From assembly GCF_002310495.1 (NCBI RefSeq), contig NZ_CP023344.1, positions 3,055,501-3,119,500 of the forward strand: a stretch of DNA of 64,000 nt. The letters are read 5' to 3'. Below the pieces are notes generated by a model, which saw only the letters and a program-made list of their open reading frames with translations, was not told the origin of the DNA and ran no database searches. A program made the position numbers and the translations under genes. This DNA is from Nibricoccus aquaticus. GTDB taxonomy: Bacteria; Verrucomicrobiota; Verrucomicrobiia; Opitutales; Opitutaceae. How positions within the stretch are numbered: the stretch's first letter is position 1; each line of letters opens with the position of its first letter. Shown here one piece after another: positions 9,436 through 19,883 of this stretch.

Positions 9436-12400
9436 TCAGGAGCGTTTGGAGCCCCAGCGTTTTTCTTGTTTGAGTTCGAGGCGCTTGGTTTCGATTTCGA
9501 CGCCGGCGACGGCGGGGTGGGCGCGGAGTTCTTGGAAGCGGGCGGGGTTGAGCTTCCAGCCGAGAGCGTTGCTGGCGTCGCTGTTGAGGGCGACGCGGTT
9601 TTCGAAGACGAAGGCGATCGAGACTTTCGTGCTGCCGACTTGTTTGTTAAGCGTTTCGCGGAGGAGCTGGAGAAAGCCCGGCAGTTCTTTGTGCTCGGGA
9701 TGAACGAGCCAGGTGACGCGGTTGATGTCGTTGATGACGGCGTAGTCGAGCAGCGAGCATTCCTTCACGTTGATGCGGGCGCCGTCCTGGCCGACGATGA
9801 TGTTGCCTCTGACCTGGATGAGCGCGTTTTCGGCGAGGAGCTGTCCGTAGTTGGCGAAGGCGTCGGCGAACATGTTGAGCGCGACGGAGGCGGTTTTGGT
9901 CGCGAGGGTGAAGGACGCCCAGGGGCGGTTGTCTTTTTTCGAGAGGCGTTTCGCGATGCTGCCGGAAATGCCGCAGAGGCGGAATTCGGTGCGGTCGTCC
10001 TGGTTGAGGAGTTCGCTGACGTGGAAGGTGTCGATCGCTTCGGTGAGTCCGGAGTAGGCGTTCATCGGGTGGCCGGAGACGTAGAAGCCGAGGAGTTCTT
10101 TTTCGAACTGGAGACGTTCGGAGGCGGTGAAGTCGTCGGCGGTTTCTTCGTGAACGGTTTTCTTCGAGGCGGTTTTGCGGACCGGGGCGGGCTCGGCGAG
10201 CATGTCGAGCATGTTGAACTGGCCGGCGGCGCGGTCTCGGGCCTGCGAGGCGGCTCCGGCAAGGGCGGAGTCGATGCTGTCGAAGAGTTTTTTGCGGGAA
10301 GCGCCGCTGAAGTCGAAGCCGCCGGTTTTCGCGAGGTGTTCGAGGACGCGTTTGTTGATGGCGCGGCCGTCGATGCGTTTCACGAGGTCTTCGAAGTCGG
10401 CGTAGGGGCCGTTCTTATCGCGCTCTTCGATGATTTTTTGGGCGGCTTGTTCGCCGACGCCTTTGATACCAGCGAGGCCGAAGCGGATCTTGTCGCCGAC
10501 GGGCGTGAAGTTTTCGCGGGATTCGTTCACGTCGGGGCCGAGGACGGTGAGACCCATGGCGGTGCACTCGGCGATGAAGTGGGCGACTTTTTCGGAGTTG
10601 CCGAGCTCGGCGGTGAGCACGGCGGCCATGAACTGGACCGGGTAGTTGGCTTTCAGGTACGCGGTCTGATAGGCGATGACGGCGTAGGCGGCGGAGTGGG
10701 ATTTGTTGAAGCCGTACTGGGCGAACTTGTTGAGGAGATCGAAGATTTCGTTGGCCTGCTTTTCGGAGATTTTGTGGAGGCGGCCGGCGCCTTCGACGAA
10801 CTTGATGCGCTCCTTGGCCATGCCTTCGACGTCTTTTTTGCCCATGGCGCGGCGGAGCATGTCGGCGCCGCCGAGGGTGTAGCCGCCGATGACGCGGGCG
10901 CACTCCATGACCTGCTCTTGGTAGACGATGATGCCGTAGGTTTCTTTAAGAACGGGTTCGAGGAGCTGATGCGGGTAGTGGATGGCGGCGGGATCTTTTT
11001 TGCCGCGGGCGTAGTCGGGGATGAACGCCATCGGGCCGGGGCGGTAGAGCGCGGAGATGGCGTTGATGTCGTCGATGTTGGAAATGCCGACGAGTTTGGA
11101 CGCGTTCTGCATGCCGCCGGACTCGAGCTGGAAGACGCCGACGGTTTTGCCGACGTTGAGGAGTTCGTAGGTTTTGGGGTCGTCGAACGGTATGGTCTCG
11201 ATGTCGAAGCCGGGCGTGGCGGTGCGGCGGACGTTGGCGATGGCGTCGTCGATGACGGTGAGCGTCTTGAGGCCGAGGAAGTCCATCTTCAGCAGGCCGA
11301 GTTTGCCGACGGCGTTCATGTCGTACTGAACGGTGACGTCTTCTTCCTGGAGCGTGAGCGGGACGAATTCGTCGAGCGGCTTGTCGGTGATGATGATGCC
11401 GGCGGCGTGTTTGCCGGTGTTGCGTACCATGCCTTCCAATACGAGGGCCTGGTTGACGATTTTCTTGGCCACAGGGTTGCGCTCTACCTCGGTGCGGAGC
11501 TCGGCGGACTTGGTGATGGAATCTTCGAGCGAGATGTTGAGCTCGTCGGGGATCATCTTCGCGAGGCGGTCGGCGTCGGCGTAGGGTAAATTATGAACGC
11601 GGGAGACGTCGCGGATGACCATCTTGGCGCCGAGCGTGCCGTACGTGATGATGTTGGCCACGCAGTCGCGGCCGTATTTGTCGCGCACGTAGTTGATGAC
11701 CTCTTCGCGGCGGCGCATGCAGAAATCGATATCGAAGTCGGGCGGCGAAACGCGTTCGGGATTCAGGAAGCGCTCGAAAAGGAGGCCGAAGCGGATCGGG
11801 TCGACGTTGGTGATTTCGAGGAGGTACGCGACGAGACAACCGGCGCCGGAGCCGCGGCCGGGGCCGACGGGGATGTTGTGGACTTTGGCCCACGCGATGA
11901 AATCCCAGACGACGAGGAAGTAATCGATGAAGCCGGTGACGGTGATGATCGAGAGCTCGTAGGCGGTGCGGACGACGAGGAGCTGGTCGGGCGCGAGGTT
12001 GTTGTAGTCGGGCGGTTGCGGCTTCTGGCCGGGCGGGAGATCGGTGAGCTTGGCGAGGCGCGCGGCGACGGTTTCTTGTTGAGCGACGGCGGAGTAATCG
12101 ACGGCGTAGCGTTTTTTGAGGCCGTCGATGCAGAGCTGTTTAAGGTACTCGGCCGGTGAGAATTTTTCTTTGATCTCAATCGGCAGCGGGTAACGCGGAT
12201 AGCGCTCGGAGCCTTTGGGGAAGGGGATCGCGAGGTCGCACATTTCGGCGACGAGTTGGGTGTTCGTGATGGATTCGGGGACTTCGGCGAAGAGCTTCGC
12301 CATCTCGTCACGGGACTTCAGGTAGAACTGAGTCCCGGTGAATTTCATGCGGTTCTCTTCCTCGATCTTCGCGCCGGTCTGGATGCAGAGCATGGCGTCG

Positions 12401-13071
12401 TGCGGGCCGGCGTCTTCGGCGCGGACGTAGTGAACGTCGTTGGTCGCGATGACCTTGAGGTTGAATTCCTCGGCGAGCTTCAGGAGGCCGGGAATAATTT
12501 TGAGCTGCTCAGGGATGCCGTGGTCCTGGATTTCGACGAAGTAGTTTTCGCGGCCGAAGATCTCGACGAAGCGCGCGCAGGCTTTGCGGGCGTCCTCCTC
12601 GCGGTCGTGGAGGAGGTGTTGGGGAACGATGGCGGCGAGACAGCCGGTGAACCCGATGAGGCCGTTGGCGTATTTTGCGAGGGTTTCCCAGTCGGCGCGG
12701 GGCTTGTAATAGAAGCCTTTGAGGTGCGCGTCGGAGACGAGTTTGAGGAGGTTTTGGTAGCCGGTGAGGTTCTTGGCGAGGAGGCCGAGGTGGTAGTAGC
12801 TTTTGCCGTCTTCGGAGCGGCCGTTTTTCTCGAGGCGGGAGGATTCGGTGAGGTAGATTTCGCAGCCGATGAGGGGCTTTATGCTTTTGGCCTTGGCGGC
12901 GTTATAGAATTCGATGGCGCCGAAAAGATTGCCGTGATCGGTTAGGGCCATGGCCTTCATGCCGAGGCCGACGGCGCGGTCCATCAGGCGGTCGATGCGG
13001 CAGGCTCCGTCGAGCAGGCTGTAGTCGGTGTGGACGTGGAGATGGACGAAGTTCTGATCGGCGGACGACAC
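9436..13071 (-). CDS. dnaE: DNA polymerase III subunit alpha
   Basis: Replicative polymerase (1211 aa from the GTG at 13071). That start is chosen because it lies just before the PHP domain ([17 protein letters not shown]); the open frame runs to 13428, but this would overlap rpsU on the other strand and adds no recognisable sequence. Order: PHP domain (about 1-290) with metal ligands HLHVH, TDHGN, GCEIY and TNDVHY all retained, polymerase palm with catalytic PDFDIDF, fingers, beta-binding region, HhH segment (about 800-900), OB fold (near 1010-1100), and C-terminal tail. An intact PHP site is associated with intrinsic 3'-5' proofreading in other DnaE proteins. Confidence 0.97.
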   Translation of the reverse strand: MSSADQNFVHLHVHTDYSLLDGACRIDRLMDRAVGLGMKAMALTDHGNLFGAIEFYNAAKAKSIKPLIGCEIYLTESSRLEKNGRSEDGKSYYHLGLLAKNLTGYQNLLKLVSDAHLKGFYYKPRADWETLAKYANGLIGFTGCLAAIVPQHLLHDREEDARKACARFVEIFGRENYFVEIQDHGIPEQLKIIPGLLKLAEEFNLKVIATNDVHYVRAEDAGPHDAMLCIQTGAKIEEENRMKFTGTQFYLKSRDEMAKLFAEVPESITNTQLVAEMCDLAIPFPKGSERYPRYPLPIEIKEKFSPAEYLKQLCIDGLKKRYAVDYSAVAQQETVAARLAKLTDLPPGQKPQPPDYNNLAPDQLLVVRTAYELSIITVTGFIDYFLVVWDFIAWAKVHNIPVGPGRGSGAGCLVAYLLEITNVDPIRFGLLFERFLNPERVSPPDFDIDFCMRRREEVINYVRDKYGRDCVANIITYGTLGAKMVIRDVSRVHNLPYADADRLAKMIPDELNISLEDSITKSAELRTEVERNPVAKKIVNQALVLEGMVRNTGKHAAGIIITDKPLDEFVPLTLQEEDVTVQYDMNAVGKLGLLKMDFLGLKTLTVIDDAIANVRRTATPGFDIETIPFDDPKTYELLNVGKTVGVFQLESGGMQNASKLVGISNIDDINAISALYRPGPMAFIPDYARGKKDPAAIHYPHQLLEPVLKETYGIIVYQEQVMECARVIGGYTLGGADMLRRAMGKKDVEGMAKERIKFVEGAGRLHKISEKQANEIFDLLNKFAQYGFNKSHSAAYAVIAYQTAYLKANYPVQFMAAVLTAELGNSEKVAHFIAECTAMGLTVLGPDVNESRENFTPVGDKIRFGLAGIKGVGEQAAQKIIEERDKNGPYADFEDLVKRIDGRAINKRVLEHLAKTGGFDFSGASRKKLFDSIDSALAGAASQARDRAAGQFNMLDMLAEPAPVRKTASKKTVHEETADDFTASERLQFEKELLGFYVSGHPMNAYSGLTEAIDTFHVSELLNQDDRTEFRLCGISGSIAKRLSKKDNRPWASFTLATKTASVALNMFADAFANYGQLLAENALIQVRGNIIVGQDGARINVKECSLLDYAVINDINRVTWLVHPEHKELPGFLQLLRETLNKQVGSTKVSIAFVFENRVALNSDASNALGWKLNPARFQELRAHPAVAGVEIETKRLELKQEKRWGSKRS

Positions 13072-13239
13072 GGTTTGGAGGCAATGAGCGTGTTTCGGAC
13101 TCGCAAGCGTGGAAGCGGTTTGGCACGAGTTTTCCTCGTTCGAATCGAGCGGCGGCTGGTTTGAAAAAAGCCGTTGACGTGGCGGACGCCAGTTGCCGTA
13201 GTCATCGACTTTTTCCCGGTTCCAAACCTTTCCGTCCAC

Positions 13240-13437
13240 ATGTCCATCGAAATCAAAATCCGCAAAAACGAGCCCATCGACCGTGCGCTCCGTCGCATGA
13301 AGAAGAAGCTCGAGCGCGAGAACATCATCAAAGGTGTCCGTGCCAAGCGTTACTGCGAGAAGCCGTGCGAGAAGCGTCGTCGTAAGGAGAAGGTCATGGC
13401 CTTCACAGCGATGCTGCGCCGCCGCCACGCAAGCTAA
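13240..13437 (+). CDS. rpsU: Small ribosomal subunit protein bS21
   Basis: A 65-aa basic protein of the 30S subunit, needed for efficient mRNA initiation. The start ATG 13240 gives the usual N-terminus (MSIEIKIRKNEPIDRALRRM); the open frame upstream is not needed. The helical Arg/Lys-rich body (RRMKKKLERENI, EKPCEKRRRKEK) is typical. It is a single gene, divergent from dnaE, with a strong terminator at 13472-13518. Confidence 0.96.
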   Translation: MSIEIKIRKNEPIDRALRRMKKKLERENIIKGVRAKRYCEKPCEKRRRKEKVMAFTAMLRRRHAS

Positions 13438-13471
13438 CCCGACACGCTAAACGCGTGCAGTCCTCACTTTC

Positions 13472-13518
13472 AACGACCGCCCTCCGACCTGTTTCGGGGC
13501 GCGGTCGTTTTTGTTTTT
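13472..13518 (+). terminator. Rho-independent terminator after rpsU
   Basis: Stem AACGACCGC (13472-13480) / GCGGTCGTT (13501-13509) with a 20-base interior, followed by a T-rich tail TTTTTGTTTTT. Confidence 0.88.
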
Positions 13519-13576
13519 AAGATTTAGGCGGGTGGGCGGCAGCTTTTTTGCTCAGGCGCACGTACACTTCCACGAC

Positions 13577-14533
13577 ATGAAACCGATCCTCGCGCTCTCT
13601 ACCAGTTGGTGCTCATCCCGTCACACGGACGGTTACGCGATGTTGCGCGAGGTGGCGGATCTGGGTTTTTCGCATGTGGAGCTGAGCCACGGCATCCGGA
13701 TCACGCTGGTGCCGGGCATCCTGAAGGCGATGGACGAAGGGTTCATCAAGGTGAGCTCGACGCATAATTTTTGTCCGCTGCCGACGGGGATCGTGCAGGC
13801 GGCGCCGAATCTGTTCGAGCCGTCGAGTTCAGCGCCGCAAGAGCACGATCAGTGGCTGCGGCAGACGAAGCGGTCGCTGGACTTTGGGCAGCAAGTGAAG
13901 GCGCGCGTGCTGGTGCTGCATCTGGGCAGCGTGAAGTTTGGGTGGTTCAACCCGACGGGAAAACTGGATGCGTATTTCGGGAAGCACCCCGGCGTGAAAC
14001 TGGCCGAGGACGAGCGGTATGTGGCGCTGCGGGATAAGGTGATGAAGAAGATGCAGGCGAAGAAGGCCGCTTACTGGAATCAGGTGAAGGCGAGTCTGGA
14101 GGAGATCCGGCCGTACGCGGCGGAGCGGGGGATCGCGCTGGGTTGTGAGAATAGAGAGGACGTGGCGGAGCTGCCGATCGATGGAGAATTTGAGGAGTTG
14201 TTGTCGGGCATGACGCAGCCGAATACGGCGGGTTACTGGCACGACACGGGGCACGCTCACATAAAGGAGCAACTGGCGTTGCTGAATCATCGTGAGCATT
14301 TGGAGAAGAATGCGGCGCGGCTGATCGGATTTCACCTGCACGACGTGAACGCGGCGGGAAAAGATCATCAGCCGGTAGGGGCGGGCGAGATCGACTTCGA
14401 GATGGTGAGCTCGTTTTGGAAAGCGCACCACTTGTTGACGTTGGAGTTTGGGCCGCGGATCTCGGTCGAGTCGGTGAAAGAATCGAAGCTGCGCATCGAG
14501 GCGCTGGTGGCGAAGCGGTTTCCTCAAGCGTAA
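13577..14533 (+). CDS. Sugar phosphate isomerase/epimerase-like TIM barrel protein
   Basis: A 318-aa member of the xylose-isomerase-like TIM-barrel superfamily (AP endonuclease 2 family). Start ATG 13577 is used (MKPILALSTSWCSSR). Metal-site residues typical of the family are visible: HLGS, the Glu in ALGCENRED, WHDTGHAH and the His in GFHLHDVNAAGKDH. The final strand has LEFGPRIS. The superfamily covers isomerases, epimerases and inosose dehydratases, so the substrate is unknown. It is followed after 60 bases by a TlpA-like gene. Confidence 0.82.
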   Translation: MKPILALSTSWCSSRHTDGYAMLREVADLGFSHVELSHGIRITLVPGILKAMDEGFIKVSSTHNFCPLPTGIVQAAPNLFEPSSSAPQEHDQWLRQTKRSLDFGQQVKARVLVLHLGSVKFGWFNPTGKLDAYFGKHPGVKLAEDERYVALRDKVMKKMQAKKAAYWNQVKASLEEIRPYAAERGIALGCENREDVAELPIDGEFEELLSGMTQPNTAGYWHDTGHAHIKEQLALLNHREHLEKNAARLIGFHLHDVNAAGKDHQPVGAGEIDFEMVSSFWKAHHLLTLEFGPRISVESVKESKLRIEALVAKRFPQA

Positions 14534-14593
14534 GGGCGCGGCGGGTGATGCCGGGATTGCGCTGGGCGAGCGGGGGCGTCAACGTGGCGGCTT

Positions 14594-15451
14594 ATGAAAT
14601 TGAAGCTCCTGGGTTCGCTTTTCGTTTTGCTGGCTGTGGCCGTTTTCCAACTACAGGCGGCGGAGGAGGCGAAGGCGGCACCGGCTGAAGCGGCTCCCTC
14701 GGCGGTGAAGGCCGCGCTGATGGCGGTGATCGAGAAAGTGCAGGCGAAGGCGCAGGCGGGGCAGGTGACGGAGGCGGCGCTGGCGGATGAGTTGAAGGCG
14801 CTGGATGCGCTGCTCGCCGCGCACAAAACGGAGAAGACCGACGATGTCGCGCAGGTGCTCGTGATGAAAAGTGTGATCTATCTCGAGTTAATCGGAGACA
14901 CGGACAAAGCGGCGGGTTTTTTCAAGCAGCTCAAGGCGGAGTTTCCTGAGTCGGCGCAGGCGAAGGACGTGGATGAAGTGCTCAAGATGATCGAGATCCA
15001 GCAAGCGGCGGCGCGCGCGCAGGAGGCATTGAAGGTGGGGGCGGTTTTCCCGGATTTCGCGGAGAAGGATCTGGCGGGCAATCCGCTGTCGGTCGGGAAG
15101 TTCAAAGGCAGCGTGGTGCTGGTGGACTTCTGGGCGACGTGGTGCGGGCCGTGCGTGGAGGACATGCCGCAAGTGATCGCGCTCTATGAAAAATACCATG
15201 CGCGAGGGCTGGAGATCATCGGGGTGAGCCTGGACAAGGATGAAGCGGCGCTGAAGGCGTTCATCGAAAAAAACAAGATGACGTGGCCGCAGTTTTTTGA
15301 CGGCAAGTTTTGGGAGAACAAACTCGCGGGGCAGTATGGCGTGACGAGCATCCCGTTCACGGTGCTGATCAATGGGGACGGCAAGATCGTGGGAACGAAC
15401 TTGCGCGGCGCGAAGCTGGATGCGGCGCTGGCGACGCTGTTGGGGCAGTAA
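14594..15451 (+). CDS. TlpA-like exported thioredoxin-fold protein
   Basis: A 285-aa protein with a signal peptide (MKLKLLGSLFVLLAVAVFQL, then QAAEE). Residues about 25-140 are Ala/Lys/Glu-rich and helical; about 145-285 form an AhpC/TSA-thioredoxin domain with redox motif WCGPC (Cys184, Cys187), DFWATWC and the cis-Pro loop TSIPFTVL. Likely a periplasmic thiol-disulfide oxidoreductase, possibly reducing apocytochromes or other exported proteins. The helical N-terminal half has an uncertain role. Confidence 0.88.
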   Translation: MKLKLLGSLFVLLAVAVFQLQAAEEAKAAPAEAAPSAVKAALMAVIEKVQAKAQAGQVTEAALADELKALDALLAAHKTEKTDDVAQVLVMKSVIYLELIGDTDKAAGFFKQLKAEFPESAQAKDVDEVLKMIEIQQAAARAQEALKVGAVFPDFAEKDLAGNPLSVGKFKGSVVLVDFWATWCGPCVEDMPQVIALYEKYHARGLEIIGVSLDKDEAALKAFIEKNKMTWPQFFDGKFWENKLAGQYGVTSIPFTVLINGDGKIVGTNLRGAKLDAALATLLGQ

Positions 15452-15533
15452 GCGGCGGCGGGAGGGAAGGTGCCGGGGCGGATTTAGGAAAATGAAAATT
15501 GCCGGGGAGGGGTTGGAGCGGGATGGTGGCGGC

Positions 15534-16784
15534 ATGTTTGAAGACGACGTACGTCCCGAGAAAAATGAGAAGCAAGCGCCTGCGGTGATCGACCGTTCGC
15601 AGTGGGCGAGGCCGTGGGCGCAGTTGAAGTTTGTCTCGTTCCAGCCGGCGATTTTCCCGCGCATGCTCGGCGAAGTTTCGCGCGATGCGAAGCCGGGCGA
15701 CCTCGTTTCCGTGTATGACAAGTTTGGCGAGCGCGTGGGCATCGGGCTTTTCAATCCGCGCGCCAAGATGCCGCTGCGCGTGGTCACGCACACATCGCAG
15801 ATCCTCGGTGAGGAGTATTTCGAGACGGCGATCCGCCGCGCGGTGGCCTTGCGCAAGGATTGGTTCAAACTGGATGAGACGACTGACGCCTATCGCGTGC
15901 TCAACTCAGACGGCGACGGTGTCAGCGGGCTGACGATCGACCGCTACGGCGACACGCTTTATTGCGATGTTTACTCGCTGGGGATTTTCCAGCGTCTGCC
16001 GAAGTGGCTTCCGCTGCTGCACGAATTGCTCGGCACGAAACACGTGCGCGTGCATGTCGATCATGACCTCGGGAGTCTCGAAGGCATCAAGCCGTCGCAG
16101 ATGAAGGAGATCACGGCGTCGGCACCCGACAAGGTGAAGATCAAGGAAGGCGGCGTGAAGTACGAGGTGGACTTCGCCGAGGGTCACAAGACCGGGTTCT
16201 TCTGCGACCAGCGGGATAATCGCAAACGCTTCGGCACGCTCGTGAAGGGGATGCGCGTGCTCGATCTGTGCAGTTACACCGGCGGTTTCTCGATCAACGC
16301 CGCGCTCGGCGGGGCTGACGAAATCACCGCGGTCGATCTCGACGAGAAGGTGATCGCGCAGGGCCGTCGCAACGCGAACCTCAACCAGATTTCCCCGAAC
16401 AAGCTGAAGTGGGTTCACACCGATGCGTTCGCTTACGCGCGGCAGATGCAGAAAAACGGGGAGCAGTTTGACGCTGTGTTGTGCGATCCGCCGAAGTTCG
16501 TGATGACGCGCGATCCGGCTTTCGCCGCCGAGGGCATGCGGAAGTACGCGGACCTGAACACGATTGCGGCGAGTCTTGTGAAGCCAGGCGGGTTGTTTGT
16601 CACAGCGTCGTGCTCCGGGCTCGTTTCGCTGGAAGATTTTGAGGGCTGTGTGATCAAGGGTGTGCACCGGCTGAATCGTCGCTTGCAGATATTCGACCGC
16701 ACGGGGCCGGGCGTGGATCATCCGGTGTATTCGAATTGTTTGGAGAGCCGGTACCTAAAGTTGCTGTGGGCGCGGGTGCTGTGA
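15534..16784 (+). CDS. RlmI/RlmK-type 23S rRNA (cytosine-5-)-methyltransferase
   Basis: Class I SAM-dependent rRNA methyltransferase (416 aa from ATG 15534; an in-frame ATG at 15492 is also possible). An N-terminal PUA-like domain (about 30-105) precedes the linker, then the Rossmann methyltransferase domain with SAM motif VLDLCSYTGGFS near residue 241, acidic VDLDEK, and the catalytic-loop motif CDPPKF near 317; a conserved TASCSG follows. This architecture is that of the RlmI family, which methylates C1962 in E. coli. The exact target base is inferred only. Confidence 0.88.
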   Translation: MFEDDVRPEKNEKQAPAVIDRSQWARPWAQLKFVSFQPAIFPRMLGEVSRDAKPGDLVSVYDKFGERVGIGLFNPRAKMPLRVVTHTSQILGEEYFETAIRRAVALRKDWFKLDETTDAYRVLNSDGDGVSGLTIDRYGDTLYCDVYSLGIFQRLPKWLPLLHELLGTKHVRVHVDHDLGSLEGIKPSQMKEITASAPDKVKIKEGGVKYEVDFAEGHKTGFFCDQRDNRKRFGTLVKGMRVLDLCSYTGGFSINAALGGADEITAVDLDEKVIAQGRRNANLNQISPNKLKWVHTDAFAYARQMQKNGEQFDAVLCDPPKFVMTRDPAFAAEGMRKYADLNTIAASLVKPGGLFVTASCSGLVSLEDFEGCVIKGVHRLNRRLQIFDRTGPGVDHPVYSNCLESRYLKLLWARVL

Positions 16785-16797
16785 GCTGGTTGGAAAG

Positions 16798-17331
16798 TTG
16801 AGAGATAAGAGGGACGGGATCTTTCAGTCGGCGGGTAATACGGACAATCCGACGGGGAAGCCGCGCTTTGTTAATCAAATCCTGGGGAAGCAGGAGCGCG
16901 TTCTCTATTGGGAGGACACTCTGGCGAACATCGCGGAGGAGCGGCAGAAGATCTTCGAACAAAACGTGGCAAACCCACTGGCGGGCGATGAGGGCTATGC
17001 CCCTTATCATTGGGAGAGAATGTGTGATTTGACGTTCTACGCAGGGCCACTGCGCGGGACCGATTCGGGCGACGAGTCGTGCGTGATGCGCTACTATTTC
17101 GCCACGGCGTACGCGGTGAAGGGGAAGAAGGACGCGTACTACGTGATGCGGCCGGGCGTGAAGATGCCGGAGTGCATCCTGTGCACGAGCCCCAAGGGGA
17201 CGGGCGGGAACGCGGCATCGCACCCGCCGCAGCCGCGTTTCGGTGACGCCGCGGGCGGACGCGGGAATTGTTTCAGCCAGATCTGTCCGAACGACGCCAT
17301 TCCACCGAGGAGCATTGGGATCAAAAAATGA
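16798..17331 (+). CDS. Unrecognised cytoplasmic protein
   Basis: A 177-aa reading frame from TTG 16798, 14 bases after the rlmI-type gene and overlapping the next gene by ATGA. I do not recognise it. It has no signal peptide or membrane helix. Visible features are an aromatic-rich segment (YAPYHWERMCDLTFYAGPL), YYFATAYAVKGKKDAYYVM, and four Cys in the C-terminal half, two as CILC and one in CPNDAI, which could suggest metal or disulfide binding. Composition and overlap with its neighbour make a real gene likely but not certain; an early start at a different codon is possible. Confidence 0.5.
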   Translation: MRDKRDGIFQSAGNTDNPTGKPRFVNQILGKQERVLYWEDTLANIAEERQKIFEQNVANPLAGDEGYAPYHWERMCDLTFYAGPLRGTDSGDESCVMRYYFATAYAVKGKKDAYYVMRPGVKMPECILCTSPKGTGGNAASHPPQPRFGDAAGGRGNCFSQICPNDAIPPRSIGIKK

Positions 17332-17816
17332 AGACGCATCGCAGACCTATTATTGTTTCAGGAGTTTTGATCGCGGCGCTCGTGCTGGCGGCGGGAGGCT
17401 GCTCGAAGAAATCGATGCCTGAGAAGAGGCCGGAAGCGCCGAAGCCTGAGACGAAGCAGGAGGCTCCGGTAGCGGTTGCGCCGACGGTGAAAGTCCAGGC
17501 ACCGGCGGCGTCGAAGTCGAAAGCGCAGGTTGCGAAATCTAAAGTCGCGCCGGAGCCTGAGCCGCCGCCGGAGCCGGTGCCGGAGGTGATGTTTTCGTTG
17601 CGCGGGCTGGACGCCGGGCGGCTCGTGAATGACCGGCCGCTGTTTGTCAGCGTGCGCGTGGAGTCGTCAGTGGACAAAGAGGCGGCGCTGACGCTTTCGC
17701 CGGCGAGTGGGCGGTGGAGCGCTGGCTTGAGCGTGGAGTTTTCCGCCGGAGGCGGTGATGGCGCCGCTCGCGGAGTCCAAGCCAGGGGTGAGTGTGAAGT
17801 AGGCGGGGAAGCATGA
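17328..17816 (+). CDS. Putative lipoprotein, 3' end possibly frameshifted
   Basis: A 162-aa frame from ATG 17328 (overlapping the upstream stop). It has a lipobox-like signal sequence (VLAAGGCSKK), a Pro/Ala/Lys/Glu-rich linker, then a short domain (VMFSLRGLDAGRLVNDRP, FVSVRVESS). After VEF the encoded tail turns Gly/Arg-rich (SAGGGDGAARG), unlike what precedes it. Omitting one T of the TTTT run at about 17737-17740 restores a more protein-like end, PPEAVMAPLAESKPGVSVK, stopping at 17800-17802. So the last 25 or so residues are doubtful. Function unknown. Confidence 0.55.
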   Translation: MKTHRRPIIVSGVLIAALVLAAGGCSKKSMPEKRPEAPKPETKQEAPVAVAPTVKVQAPAASKSKAQVAKSKVAPEPEPPPEPVPEVMFSLRGLDAGRLVNDRPLFVSVRVESSVDKEAALTLSPASGRWSAGLSVEFSAGGGDGAARGVQARGECEVGGEA

Positions 17817-17916
17817 ATGCGTTTATGAAGCGCGGGAAGGTGGGGAAGGTTTAGTGCGAAAGAATCCCTAGGGGCGGTTGATTGACAGGGGTTCTTGGGG
17901 TAAAAGACTGGTCGTC

Positions 17917-19722
17917 ATGGAGCCAGTGTCGCCAAGCCAAACGTCGGCCGCGGCCCGGAGTGCAGTCGAGGGCAAGGCTGAGGGGGAGTTGACCCGGCTT
18001 TTGTATCGTTCGGCTGGATTCGGGTTGTTTTCCAATTTCGCGCTTTCGCTGATTCTGGCCGGAGGGGTGTGGAGTTATTTCCCGAAGACGCAGACGGTGA
18101 TGTGGCTGGGGGCGATCATCGTGTTGTCGCTGGCGCGCTGGCAGTTGAACCGGGTGTTCGCGCGGAGGCGGCGGGAGGATGCGGAGCTGCCCGGGTGGCG
18201 GACGGCGTTTACGGTGGGCGTGCTGCTGGCGGGTCTGGTGTGGGGAGTGGGGGCGTGGATGTTTCTCGATAGTGAGGCGTATCTGCCGCGCATCCTGGTG
18301 ATGTTTATCGTGGCGGGGATGAATGCGGGGGCGGCGCGGTCGCTGGCGCCGGTGGCGGCGTGTTATCTGACGTATGTGGTGGCGACGCTGGCGCCGGTGA
18401 CTGTGCGGTTCATGCTGTCGGCCTCGCCGGGAGAAGGCTGGGTGCTGGCGCTGTGTACGGTGACGTACATGCTGTTTTTATTGAATACGACGCGGCTGCA
18501 CCACGGGGATCTGCGGCAGTTTTACCGGGTGATTTTTGAGAATGAGGAACTGGTGGCGGGGCTGAATCAGGAGAAGCTCAAGGCGGAGGCGGCGAACCAG
18601 GCGAAGAGCGAGTTTCTGGCGACGATGAGTCATGAGATCCGCACGCCGATGAACGGGGTGATCGGTATGTTGCAGCTGCTGGAGGATTCGCACCTGACGA
18701 AGGATCAGCGCGTGCAGACGGATGTGGCGCTGACCTCGGCGAATGCGTTGCTGCGGTTGCTCAACGACATCCTGGATCTGTCGAAGATCGAGAGCGGGAA
18801 GCTGGAGTTTGAGCACATCGCGTTTTCGCCGGGGGTGGTGATGGAGGAGGTGTCGGCGTTGATGGCGGCGAGGGCGGATGAGAAGGGGCTGGGGTATCGC
18901 ACGCAGATCGATGCGCAGCTGCCGGCGGCGGTGCTGGGCGATCCGGCGCGGTTGAAGCAGGTGCTCGCGAATCTGATCGGGAATGCGATCAAGTTTACCG
19001 ACAGCGGATCGGTGGAGATGGTGGTGCGGCCGGTGGCGACGCGCGGGGAAGTGGCGGTGCTGCATTTCAGCGTGCGCGACACGGGGATCGGCATCAGCGA
19101 GGAAGTGCAGAAGACGTTATTCGAGAAGTTCAGGCAGGGGGATGGATCGACGACGCGACGGTTTGGCGGGACGGGGCTGGGGCTGTCGATTTCGCAGCAG
19201 CTGGTGAGTCGGATGGGCGGGGAGATCCGGGTACGGAGCAAGACGGGGGAGGGATCTGAGTTTTATTTCGAGCTGCCGATGGAGCGGGCACCGCAGCCGG
19301 TGGCCCCGGCTGCGACGATGGACACGCCTTCGTTGTTTTTAAGCGGACGGGTGCTGGTGGTCGAAGACGAGCCGGTGAATCAGCGGGTGATCACGGTGAT
19401 GCTGCAGCGGTTGGGGCTGGAGGTGATGCTCGTCGATAATGGGCTGGATGCGGTGGAGCGGGCTCTGGCGGGCGGGTGGTCGCTGGTGCTGATGGATGTG
19501 CGGTTGCCGGGGATCGATGGGCAGGAAGCGACGCGGCGGATACGCGAGCGGCTGCGGGGGGCGTCGTTGCCGATTGTGGCGTTGACGGCGAATGCGATGC
19601 CGACGGATCGGGAGGCGTGCTTGATCGCGGGGATGGATGATTTCCTGACGAAGCCGGTGCAGCGGGAGCAGTTGGTGAGTTGTCTGCGGCGGTGGTTGCG
19701 GCCGGTGGCGGTGAAGGCGTGA
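17917..19722 (+). CDS. Hybrid sensor histidine kinase/response regulator
   Basis: A 601-aa membrane signalling protein. Start ATG 17917 is preferred to the upstream TTG 17878. About six hydrophobic helices occupy residues 35-205 with no large periplasmic domain. They are followed by HisKA (phospho-acceptor His239 in [11 protein letters not shown]), a HATPase_c domain (N box [10 protein letters not shown] boxes DTGIGIS and [10 protein letters not shown]), and a C-terminal receiver domain ([10 protein letters not shown], phospho-acceptor Asp527 in LMDVRLPG, Lys in FLTKPV). No HPt domain or DNA-binding regulator lies beside it, so the output partner is elsewhere. The signal is unknown. Confidence 0.93.
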   Translation: MEPVSPSQTSAAARSAVEGKAEGELTRLLYRSAGFGLFSNFALSLILAGGVWSYFPKTQTVMWLGAIIVLSLARWQLNRVFARRRREDAELPGWRTAFTVGVLLAGLVWGVGAWMFLDSEAYLPRILVMFIVAGMNAGAARSLAPVAACYLTYVVATLAPVTVRFMLSASPGEGWVLALCTVTYMLFLLNTTRLHHGDLRQFYRVIFENEELVAGLNQEKLKAEAANQAKSEFLATMSHEIRTPMNGVIGMLQLLEDSHLTKDQRVQTDVALTSANALLRLLNDILDLSKIESGKLEFEHIAFSPGVVMEEVSALMAARADEKGLGYRTQIDAQLPAAVLGDPARLKQVLANLIGNAIKFTDSGSVEMVVRPVATRGEVAVLHFSVRDTGIGISEEVQKTLFEKFRQGDGSTTRRFGGTGLGLSISQQLVSRMGGEIRVRSKTGEGSEFYFELPMERAPQPVAPAATMDTPSLFLSGRVLVVEDEPVNQRVITVMLQRLGLEVMLVDNGLDAVERALAGGWSLVLMDVRLPGIDGQEATRRIRERLRGASLPIVALTANAMPTDREACLIAGMDDFLTKPVQREQLVSCLRRWLRPVAVKA

Positions 19723-19822
19723 GGGGAAATGACCAGTGACCAATGGTCGGAGGAGGAGCCGTGTACGCGGGGTTGGAGGGACCGCTCACTGCGCGCTCGC
19801 GGCTATGCGGGGAATGATGGCG

Positions 19823-19860
19823 CAAAAAAGCCCGCGGCGTTTTTGAAACGCGGCGGGCTG
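19823..19860 (-). terminator. Rho-independent terminator after efp
   Basis: Read on the minus strand, AGCCCGCCGCGTTT...AACGCCGCGGGCT ends in TTTTTT (19824-19829 complement). The G+C-rich hairpin covers 19830-19859 and lies 25 bases past the efp stop. Confidence 0.85.
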
Positions 19861-19883
19861 GAAAAGAGGGCGAAAGGAAAAAC

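Noticed and set aside
9409-11589. Long open frame (726 aa) on the plus strand over dnaE
   Set aside because: Antisense shadow of dnaE with skewed Gly/Glu/Val composition and no recognisable domain.
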